This document shows, in pieces, positions 1 to 6,103 of a stretch of 12,868 bases of DNA. Numbering within the stretch: the first letter of the stretch is position 1; every line of letters begins with the position of its first letter. The notes beneath the pieces are model-generated. The model had not been told where the DNA came from. It ran no database searches and worked only from the letters and a program-made list of their open reading frames with translations. The translations under genes were made by a program, and so were the position numbers. Source of the stretch: Pseudomonadota bacterium (GTDB lineage Bacteria > SAR324 > XYD2-FULL-50-16 > JAHJRI01); the NCBI GenBank assembly GCA_022360105.1, contig JAKSDL010000717.1, positions 1-12,868 on the forward strand, in the 5' to 3' direction.

Positions 1-36
1 GAGCATTTCAAAACCAAGGTTTGAAAATCATCATCT

Positions 37-73
37 CGATGAAGCACTCCTTCAGAGTGCAAATCGAATTTTT
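37..73 (+). terminator. Terminator-like hairpin
   Basis: GCACTC (44-49) pairs with GAGTGC (55-60) around a 5-nt loop. CGAT (37-40) can pair with ATCG (63-66) across a small internal loop. A run of five T follows at 69-73. This fits a rho-independent terminator for a gene ending just left of the window. The T run is short and the upstream gene is not visible, so the call is tentative. Confidence 0.4.
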
Positions 74-81
74 AATTCTTA

Positions 82-127
82 CCCCGGGTTAACACCCGGG
101 GCTTTTATGAGCTCCCCTGAAAGGGGA
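82..127. repeat. Two adjacent GC-rich hairpins
   Basis: CCCCGGGT (82-89) and ACCCGGGG (94-101) form a perfect 8-bp stem with a TAAC loop, followed by CTTTTAT. TCCCCT (113-118) and AGGGGA (122-127) form a 6-bp stem with a 3-nt loop 11 nt further on. They look like dispersed palindromic repeats; the first could also terminate transcription. The stems are read directly; the repeat status is inferred because only one copy of each is in the window. Confidence 0.5.
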
Positions 128-172
128 ATACAGATCAATTTTAGTATCCATAAAACAACTTAGCGCTTATGG

Positions 173-240
173 GGCTTGACCCGGAATCTAAACAGGCGAT
201 ACTAAATAGCTGGTTTTGGATGCCGGATCAAGTCCGGCAT
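173..240. repeat. Palindromic dispersed repeat
   Basis: ATGCCGGA (220-227) and TCCGGCAT (233-240) form a perfect 8-bp stem around TCAAG. The segment at 173-187 is an imperfect reverse complement of 218-232, so the unit could also fold the other way into a larger cruciform. Sequences of this CCGGATCAAGTCCGG type are common interspersed palindromes in several proteobacterial genomes (recalled knowledge, not searched). Confidence 0.5.
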
Positions 241-347
241 GACTCAAATGTCTTAATTTTGCCAATTATCAAATTTTAGCGATCTATGACAGCTTTAACA
301 TCCCGCATACTGCAAGATAACTAACCCAAGCATCACAACAAATACCA

Positions 348-1595
348 ATGAACAATCCAAAGCATTTTTTTATTCGTGATCCCTGGACATATGATCCGGA
401 TTATAAACGTCCAAAACGCAAAGACGATAATCTTGGATTCGACACCAGATCCCTGCATGCCGGGTTTCGACCTGAAGATACCAAGGGAGACTTTAGTTCC
501 TTTGTACCTCCCCTCGTCAATTCCATTACCTATCCCTACGAAACCTTTGACGAAATCCCATGCCCCGTATACGGAAGGACACGAACACCCACTAATACGG
601 TGCTTGAGGAAAGACTTGCCTCCCTGGAAGGCGGTGAAGCATGTCTCACCGCGGCATCAGGTTCCCAAGCATTGTTTAACTTGATATTCACCATTGCACG
701 ACCAGGAGACAACATTGTCACTTCCCTGAACATTTTCGGAGAAGGATACAAACAAGCAGCCACTATTTTTCCTGAAAGGTGTGGCATTCATTTTAAGTTT
801 GTTGAAAATCCGGAAAACCCAAGGTTCTGGGGCGAGGCTATCGATTCAAAAACCAAGCTGGTGTGGGTAGAGACCCCCAGCAATCCCTGTCTCTTCATCA
901 CCGACTTGGAGGCGGTCTGTGATCTAGCCCACTCAAAGGGCGTTCCGGTTGTTGTTGACAACACAACCGCAACAGCGGCACTACAAAAACCCATGGATTT
1001 GGGAGCCGATATAGTATTGCTTTCCATCTCCAAATTCCTTTCCGGAAACGCAACTGTTTTGGGTGGAGCTGTTGTCGGGCCTGAAGAGCTGATTGAAGAC
1101 ATTCGCTGGAACACCACGGAGTTTATTGGTGCCATTATGCAACCGAATGAAGCATGGATGACTTTGCAATATCTGGACACCCTTTCCATGAGAATGGATC
1201 GTCACAGCTGTAATGCTCAACAAGTGGCGGAGTACTTGGCACAGCATCCAAAAGTGGAGCATGTCAACTATTCGGGATTGCCCGATCACCCCCAACATGA
1301 ACTGGCTTCCTTTCAGATGAACGCTCATGGGGGCCTACTGTCTTTTGTTGTCAAAAACGGTATTGAAGGCGCAGCAACCGTCATGAATCAATTCAAGCTC
1401 ATTGTACACGCAGTAACTTTCGGTACCAGCCGAACTATTTGCATGCATCCTCCGACCATTACTCATGAGCATATGACTCAGGAGGAGCGAATATCGGTGG
1501 GAATTGACGACGGACTGATCCGCTTGTCAGTCGGTCTGGAAACTCCGGAAGATTTGATAGCCGATCTTGATCAGGCTCTGGAAAAGCTACCGTGA
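348..1595 (+). CDS. Cys/Met-metabolism PLP-dependent enzyme (trans-sulfuration family)
   Basis: A cytoplasmic fold-type I PLP enzyme of the cystathionine gamma-synthase / O-acetylhomoserine sulfhydrylase / methionine gamma-lyase family, 415 aa, a normal length. Visible landmarks are Y75-x-R77 (phosphate contact from the neighbouring subunit), LASLEGG (90-96), GDNIV (120-124), Asp204 in VVVDNT (pyridine nitrogen), Lys229 in SISKFLSGN (PLP Schiff base) and Arg392 in IRLSVGLE (substrate carboxylate). About 30 residues precede the usual start of the domain. Several normally conserved positions differ: the Tyr that stacks on PLP aligns with Phe130, NPT reads TPT (80-82), and the GHSD-type motif after the lysine reads GNAT (233-236). 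The family is certain. The exact reaction (gamma-replacement with sulfide, gamma-elimination or another) cannot be fixed. The gene stands 300 bp upstream of the importer set, so co-transcription is unproven. The start at 348 is the only plausible ATG but lacks a ribosome-binding site. Confidence 0.9.
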   Translation: MNNPKHFFIRDPWTYDPDYKRPKRKDDNLGFDTRSLHAGFRPEDTKGDFSSFVPPLVNSITYPYETFDEIPCPVYGRTRTPTNTVLEERLASLEGGEACLTAASGSQALFNLIFTIARPGDNIVTSLNIFGEGYKQAATIFPERCGIHFKFVENPENPRFWGEAIDSKTKLVWVETPSNPCLFITDLEAVCDLAHSKGVPVVVDNTTATAALQKPMDLGADIVLLSISKFLSGNATVLGGAVVGPEELIEDIRWNTTEFIGAIMQPNEAWMTLQYLDTLSMRMDRHSCNAQQVAEYLAQHPKVEHVNYSGLPDHPQHELASFQMNAHGGLLSFVVKNGIEGAATVMNQFKLIVHAVTFGTSRTICMHPPTITHEHMTQEERISVGIDDGLIRLSVGLETPEDLIADLDQALEKLP

Positions 1596-1895
1596 TCCTA
1601 TTAGGTGAGAAATAATCAAAAAACTTTTCCGGGTTCCTATTGTATATTTCCATTTTGCCGGTTATGAATTAAACATTCAGTCAACCTTTATTTTCAATAT
1701 TTGAACTTACACTCCTGTTAACGGTGCTTTATAAATCCAACCAAGATTGTCCAATTTTTCCATTTTTATTGTAAATTCCCGAACAGCTTGAACAAGCCGG
1801 ATTTCTATGTTAGGGGTTAGGCAAACAAAGCCGCAATTTTGCTCAATCATAGGCCCCCTCAATACTCTTATGATCAACAAACTTCCGGAGGAGAT
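1596..1895. other. Spacer before the importer genes
   Basis: An A/T-rich 300-bp stretch with no supportable gene and no strong stem-loop. It presumably holds the promoter for the binding-protein gene, but no -35/-10 pair with good spacing was found. TTGAAC at 1701 and TATAAA at 1730 are 23 nt apart, which is too far. The reading frame of the binding protein is open back to an ATG at 1839, but the better start is at 1896. Confidence 0.5.
1887..1893 (+). promoter_or_regulatory. Strong ribosome binding site
   Basis: GGAGGAG lies just before the ATG at 1896, with 4 nt between GGAGG and the ATG. It decides the start: translation from 1896 gives a typical Tat signal, whereas the in-frame ATG at 1839 has no such site and adds 19 unlikely residues. 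It is the only strong Shine-Dalgarno sequence found before any gene in the window. Confidence 0.8.
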
Positions 1896-3545
1896 ATGTC
1901 AGAAGAAAATCATTCAGTAATGCTTGAGTTGAAAAACGACCTGAACACTGGAAAGCTGAGCCGCAGGGAATTCATACGATACGCCACTTTGCTGGGTATG
2001 TCCGCTGCGGCTGCCACACAAATGGCAGGTATTGTTGCTTTCCCGACAAATGCATCCGCTGCTTCCATCCGCAGGGGCGGTTCAATGAGAATCGCATCAC
2101 CTGTGCACAAGGTGACACACCCAGCTCAATTCTCCTGGATTGCTCCCTCAAACCAGTTAAGGCAGGTTGCGGAATTCTTGACCTATACCGACGAAAACAA
2201 CGTCACTCACCCACATCTCCTGCAAAATTGGAATGCCAGCAATGATTTAAAAACCTGGACATTGAACCTGAGAAAAGGCATCAAATTTAACAATGGTGAC
2301 ACTTTCACTGCAGATGATGTGATATTTACTTTCAACCAGTGGCTGAAAAAAGAAGTTGGATCTTCCATGATGGGCATGATCGGTGGTTACCTGGCTCCGA
2401 CAGGCATCGAAAAAGTGAATGCCTATCAAGTTAAGCTCCACCTCAAAAGACCTGAGATAGCCGTACCGGAACATTTATTCCACTACCCTGCACTGGTTCT
2501 GAATCACAAGACATTTGAGGGTGATTTTATCAAAGCTCCCCATGGAACCGGTCCTTACACGCTGGATAGCTATGTGGAAGGTGAACGCTGCGTTCTCAAG
2601 AGCCGAAACGGATACTGGCAAAAAGGAGCGGATGGCAAAGCCATGCCTTATATGGATAAGATAGAGTTTGTACACATGGGAACAGAAATGGCACCCATGA
2701 TCGCAGCCATTAAATCGGGCGATGTTGACCTGATCGATTTTGGCGATATCAGCGGAACCGAAGCCTTCCAGGCACTGAAAAACGATTCCTCCGTGAATGT
2801 CATGCCGGTTACGACCAACCAGACTCGTGTTGTAAGAATGCGGGTGGATATGAAACCATGGTCAGACAACAGGGTAAGAACAGCACTCAAGCTTTGCCAG
2901 CACCGGGAAAAAATTCTGGCTTTGGCTTATTTTAACGAAGGAATGATTGGCCAGGATGTTCATGTTAGTCCTAAACATCCGGAGTACTGCCCGATTGAAA
3001 CACCCAAGTATGATCCGGAAAGGGCGAAGCAGCTATTAAAGGAAGCCGGATATCCCAATGGATTGAATGTCAATATTGCTGTTGGGAACGGCTGGAAAGA
3101 AATCGTGCGTTATGCGGAAATCCTTAAACAAGACGCCGCTCCGGCAGGATTCAAGATTAATATCAATTCCATGCCGAACAGCCAGTACTGGGAAAAATGG
3201 ACCGAGGTTGACCTGGGAGTAACCACCTGGGCTCACCGGCCGCTGGGAACAATGGTGCTGAGTCTGGGATATGTCGGTGATGATAATGGCAAACCGGTTA
3301 CCTGGAACGAATCCCGCTGGGTTGATAAAGAGTTTGATCAGTTGCTCAAACAGGCTAATGGGACACTGGATGTGGAAAAACGGCGCAAAATTTTCTGTCA
3401 GTTGGAAAACATTCAACAGAGCAGAGGGTCCATTGCCAACGCATTCTGGATTAATGTTTGGACAATCGCCAGAAAAAGAGTTCAAGGTGTTGTAGCCCAT
3501 CCAAGTCTCTATTTGAACCTGAGTAATGTGTGGTTGAAAAGCTAA
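1896..3545 (+). CDS. Tat-exported ABC transporter solute-binding protein (family 5)
   Basis: The periplasmic binding component of a peptide/nickel/opine-type (Dpp/Opp) importer, 549 aa. The N-terminus has a twin-arginine signal: LSRREFIRYA (21-30) with R23-R24, an Ala-rich hydrophobic stretch (about 29-50), and a likely cleavage after ASA (53-55). There is no lipobox, so the mature protein should be free in the periplasm. The SBP_bac_5 fold is recognised from HPHLLQNWNAS, LRKGIKFNNGDTFTADDVIFTF, GTGPYTL and YDPERAKQLLKEAGYPNGL. Members bind peptides, but also nickel complexes, opines, sugars and amines, so the ligand cannot be read from the sequence. The two permeases follow directly, with only a stem-loop between. 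Tat rather than Sec export means the protein is exported already folded. The strong ribosome-binding site suggests it is made in excess over the membrane parts, as is usual for such importers. Confidence 0.93.
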   Translation: MSEENHSVMLELKNDLNTGKLSRREFIRYATLLGMSAAAATQMAGIVAFPTNASAASIRRGGSMRIASPVHKVTHPAQFSWIAPSNQLRQVAEFLTYTDENNVTHPHLLQNWNASNDLKTWTLNLRKGIKFNNGDTFTADDVIFTFNQWLKKEVGSSMMGMIGGYLAPTGIEKVNAYQVKLHLKRPEIAVPEHLFHYPALVLNHKTFEGDFIKAPHGTGPYTLDSYVEGERCVLKSRNGYWQKGADGKAMPYMDKIEFVHMGTEMAPMIAAIKSGDVDLIDFGDISGTEAFQALKNDSSVNVMPVTTNQTRVVRMRVDMKPWSDNRVRTALKLCQHREKILALAYFNEGMIGQDVHVSPKHPEYCPIETPKYDPERAKQLLKEAGYPNGLNVNIAVGNGWKEIVRYAEILKQDAAPAGFKININSMPNSQYWEKWTEVDLGVTTWAHRPLGTMVLSLGYVGDDNGKPVTWNESRWVDKEFDQLLKQANGTLDVEKRRKIFCQLENIQQSRGSIANAFWINVWTIARKRVQGVVAHPSLYLNLSNVWLKS

Positions 3546-3562
3546 TCCCAATCCCTTCTTTC

Positions 3563-3588
3563 AGGCAGGCTGATTACAGAGCCTGCCT
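3563..3588 (+). terminator. Intercistronic stem-loop
   Basis: AGGCAGGCT (3563-3571) and AGCCTGCCT (3580-3588) form a perfect 9-bp stem with an 8-nt loop, 18 nt after the binding-protein stop. TTTT follows at 3593-3596, interrupted by CTGA. Such a hairpin between a binding-protein gene and its permease genes commonly acts as a partial terminator or protects the 3' end of the upstream message, lowering expression of the membrane subunits. The stem is seen; the role is inferred. Confidence 0.55.
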
Positions 3589-3619
3589 CTGATTTTGTTA
3601 ATTCACACTCTCCATTTTT

Positions 3620-4918
3620 ATGGTCCGATTTATTCTCAGGCGCCTGCTTCTTCTTGTAATTACCATGTTTATGGTTTCAATTGCGGTATTCCTGATTGTG
3701 GAGTCTTCACCCGGAAACATTGCAAAAAACATCCTGGGGGCATTCATTACTCCCGAGCAGGAAGCATCCTTTTTGAAACAGATGGGATTGGACAAACCGG
3801 TTACAACTCGCTATCTCACCTGGTTAACCGGAAGTGACTGGGTGGCTGAAGACAAAGTGGGAATGCCTTTGAAACGGATAATTACCGAAAGGGGATTTGT
3901 AGAGTGGTGGGCTAAAAACGAAGAAGGACAATTAATAAGGTGGAAGCTTGAAGGAGATTCACTGATCGCCGTTGTCAAGCAATCCAACGGTGAAATAATC
4001 GAAAAACCAGACGATTCCAGATGGCAAGTCGATAAAAACGGTATCAGCTCCTTTTGGGGAATAGATACAAACAATCATGCTGTGCTTTGGGAAAAGGGTT
4101 CTGACAATGAGGTCTGGAATTTTATAGTCGGTACAGGTTGGAAAAAGACTACTGGCGGACCTATTGACTATATTCCTTTAAAAAAAGGTTTTTTAAGGGG
4201 AGATCCCGGGGTCTCATTACGAACCGGTCGACCGGTCTCCAAGACTCTTTTTGTCCGGTTCCGGAATTCCATGGCTTTGGCCGGAATCGCATTTATCATT
4301 GTTATGCCGCTTGCATTGGTTCTTGGCATCATTGCGGGTCTCAAGGAAGGCTCACTCAAAGACAGGTTTCTTTCCATTTCCGGTATGACGTTTTCGGTAA
4401 TACCTGAATTTGCGACCGGTATTTTTCTGATCCTGATTCTTTCAAATTGGCTGGAACTGGTTCCCGGGGCGACCGTGTTTGGTGAAAAGGCTCCATGGGA
4501 GAGACCCGATATGTTAATCCTGCCTGTACTCACACTGACCTTAATCGAATTGGGTTACGTTTTGAGAATTACCAGGGCCAGTATGGCGGATGTTATGCGT
4601 TCGGCTTACATAAGAACGGCTTATCTTAAGGGTATTCCCAACTTCAAAGTTATTATGAAACACGCGGTTCGTAACGCCCTGATTGCGCCGATTACAGTGA
4701 TTATGCTGCATGTGAACTGGCTAATGGGTGGTATTGTTATCGTCGAGGTTGTATTTGGTTACCCGGGTCTGGGGCAGTATTTGTTGGATTCGGCTCTATA
4801 CAAAGATATCAATGCCCTGCAAGCCGGCACCATGATTATGGTGTTGATTGCAGTGGGAACCCAGTTGATTGCAGATATTTTATACACCTTTTTAAATCCC
4901 AGAATCCGCTATTCATAA
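3620..4918 (+). CDS. DppB-like ABC permease with Trp-rich periplasmic insert
   Basis: One of two inner-membrane pore subunits of the importer, 432 aa, whereas DppB/OppB proteins are usually about 305-340 aa. The family core is clear: N-terminal MVRFILRRLL, TM1 (about 9-28), MGLDKPVTTRYLTWL (55-69), DPGVSLRTGRPVS (195-207), TM2 (about 216-240), the EAA-type cytoplasmic loop around YIRTAYLKGIPNFKVIMKHA (330-349), and the end VVFGYPGLGQYLLDSALYKD followed by FLNPRIRYS. Roughly residues 73-187 are extra. They lie between TM1 and TM2, which is periplasmic in the usual topology, and hold eight Trp between 96 and 174 in an 11-residue pattern. The gene starts 74 bp after the binding protein, without a clear ribosome-binding site, and ends 7 bp before the next permease. 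The reading frame runs unbroken through the insert, so it is not a frameshift artefact. Confidence 0.92.
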   Translation: MVRFILRRLLLLVITMFMVSIAVFLIVESSPGNIAKNILGAFITPEQEASFLKQMGLDKPVTTRYLTWLTGSDWVAEDKVGMPLKRIITERGFVEWWAKNEEGQLIRWKLEGDSLIAVVKQSNGEIIEKPDDSRWQVDKNGISSFWGIDTNNHAVLWEKGSDNEVWNFIVGTGWKKTTGGPIDYIPLKKGFLRGDPGVSLRTGRPVSKTLFVRFRNSMALAGIAFIIVMPLALVLGIIAGLKEGSLKDRFLSISGMTFSVIPEFATGIFLILILSNWLELVPGATVFGEKAPWERPDMLILPVLTLTLIELGYVLRITRASMADVMRSAYIRTAYLKGIPNFKVIMKHAVRNALIAPITVIMLHVNWLMGGIVIVEVVFGYPGLGQYLLDSALYKDINALQAGTMIMVLIAVGTQLIADILYTFLNPRIRYS

Positions 4919-4925
4919 TTAAGCG

Positions 4926-5822
4926 ATGGATGTAAGCAAACGTTTTTTTAAAAAAGTAAAACAAAGCTTGGGGATACTTTTCGCTTCCAAAACAGCAACC
5001 ATCGGACTTGCGATTGTTGGATTCTGGGTAGTCGTCGCCTTGTTGGCACCTTATGTAACAAGCTACGGACCGCTTGAGCAGGATTGGATGGCTCCCAACC
5101 AGGGTCCATCGCTCAAACACCCTCTTGGTACTGATGAACTGGGTAGAGACCTCTGGTCCAGACTTGTTTACGGAGCACGCATTGTCCTTGTTATTCTGCC
5201 GGTATCGGAAACCTTCTGGTTACCAGGAGGCACGGCAGTCATCGGTGTGCTGGCCTCACTGTTGATTGGATCTACTTTGGGACTTGTCAGCGGTTATCGC
5301 GGTGGCTGGGTCGATGAGCTTATCATGCGTTGCCTTGACGCCATGATGTCTATCCCCATCATTCTTTTATATCTTATTATTGTCGCCGCAATCGGAGCGT
5401 CTGCCGTCAATGTTGTATTCGCGATTGCCATTGTGGGAACACCTGGAGTCGCCAGACTGGTTCGTGGATTAACCCTGGATATCAAAACCAGGGATTACGT
5501 ACGCGCAGCCGAAACGCGCGGTGAAAGTACTGTTTACATTATTTTCAGGGAAATTCTGCCCAACGCCAAGGGTCCTATCATTATCGATTCCATGTTACGA
5601 GTCGGTTATGCCATATTCGCCATGGGAACATTAGGCTTTTTGGGTTTAGGGCTACCACCCCCATCACCGGATTGGGGGAGTATGGTGGCTAAGGGCCGGG
5701 AGTTTATACTGGCCGGAAGCCCATGGGCAGCCCTCTGGCCATCCATTGCCATTGCTTCGCTGGTAGTCGGTTTGAATTTACTGGCAGATGGTTTGAGAGA
5801 GGAATTGTCCAGATATCAATGA
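4926..5822 (+). CDS. DppC-like ABC permease
   Basis: The second pore subunit of the importer, 298 aa, normal length for DppC/OppC. Landmarks are TM1 (about 23-44), HPLGTDELGRDLWSRLVYGAR (the typical DppC block, 65-85), SGYRGGWVDELIMRCLD (122-138), the EAA loop DYVRAAETRGESTVYIIFRE (190-209), and the GFLGLGLPPPSPDWGSMV segment (237-254). The C-terminal LLADGLRE is also typical. Between GAR (83-85) and the usual IG-x3-LG-x3-GY block there are about 11-12 residues more than expected (around PVSETFWLPGG, 92-102), at the periplasmic end of the second helix. The start is 7 bp after the upstream stop, implying translational coupling; no strong ribosome-binding site is visible. It should pair with the preceding permease and the fused ATPase downstream. 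Confidence 0.92.
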   Translation: MDVSKRFFKKVKQSLGILFASKTATIGLAIVGFWVVVALLAPYVTSYGPLEQDWMAPNQGPSLKHPLGTDELGRDLWSRLVYGARIVLVILPVSETFWLPGGTAVIGVLASLLIGSTLGLVSGYRGGWVDELIMRCLDAMMSIPIILLYLIIVAAIGASAVNVVFAIAIVGTPGVARLVRGLTLDIKTRDYVRAAETRGESTVYIIFREILPNAKGPIIIDSMLRVGYAIFAMGTLGFLGLGLPPPSPDWGSMVAKGREFILAGSPWAALWPSIAIASLVVGLNLLADGLREELSRYQ

Positions 5823-5858
5823 TATTTTAGATCTATGATTTTAGATTTAGGATTGACC

Positions 5859-5888
5859 AGGTGGTGCCGGCGTTGCCGGCATTCACCT
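5859..5888. repeat. Strong hairpin after dppC-like gene
   Basis: The arms 5859-5871 and 5875-5888 pair over 13 bp (one G-T pair, one bulged T) around a 3-nt GTT loop; the core is TGCCGGC/GCCGGCA. It starts 37 nt after the permease stop and has no T run behind it, so it is more likely a dispersed palindromic repeat or mRNA-protecting hairpin than an intrinsic terminator. A 9-bp direct repeat (ATTTTAGAT at 5824 and 5838) precedes it. Confidence 0.55.
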
Positions 5889-5932
5889 CGTATTATGATA
5901 TGACTTTCATGTCGTATCGGATTTGATTCATT

Positions 5933-6045
5933 AAGCTTTTAATTAAAGCAAAATTTTGATCGTTTTTAGCTTGCCGGCGGGGTCGTGGCCCCGCCCTACC
6001 ATGCGTTAACCGATAGTATCATAACTTTGCTTTAATTGAGTGCTT
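5933..6045. mobile_element. MITE-like palindromic element
   Basis: Two arms, 5939-5960 and 6018-6039, are reverse complements at 19 of 22 positions, including twelve in a row centred on AATTAAAGCAAA. Weaker pairing extends outward to 5933 and 6045 (23 of 28). Between them sits a GC-rich hairpin (GGCGGGG 5976-5982 with CCCCGCC 5989-5995). A non-coding unit of about 100 bp with terminal inverted repeats and an inner stem fits a miniature inverted-repeat element or a REP/BIME-type composite. No clear target-site duplication was found. It separates the permease genes from their ATPase gene. Confidence 0.5.
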
Positions 6046-6103
6046 TTCAGATTTAATCCAACATCATAACAAACCGGCTATAAATTGTATCCATTCCGTA
6101 GTT

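Larger units (their letters stand above)
1..347. other. Hairpin-rich spacer, left edge
   Basis: No convincing gene lies here. A few codons at the extreme left (ending in TGA at 22-24) could be the tail of an upstream gene, but there is too little to say. The stretch is dense in stem-loops: a bulged stem at 6-26, stems at 44-60, 82-101 and 113-127, and a palindrome at 220-240. The ATG of the next gene at 348 has no recognisable Shine-Dalgarno sequence before it. Confidence 0.6.

Noticed and set aside
176..203. Promoter-like pair TTGACC and GATACT, 16 nt apart, upstream of the PLP enzyme gene
   Set aside because: The -35 half lies inside a dispersed palindromic repeat, the -10 match is only 4 of 6, and it is about 145 bp from the start codon. 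Chance is as likely as function.
1839..1895. Longer N-terminus for the binding protein (ATG at 1839)
   Set aside because: The extra 19 residues have no ribosome-binding site before them and would push the Tat motif further from the N-terminus. The ATG at 1896 has GGAGGAG just upstream.
3036..3551. 171-codon - strand frame antisense to the binding-protein gene
   Set aside because: It lies opposite a well-recognised coding region and has no family features. It is a shadow of the real gene.
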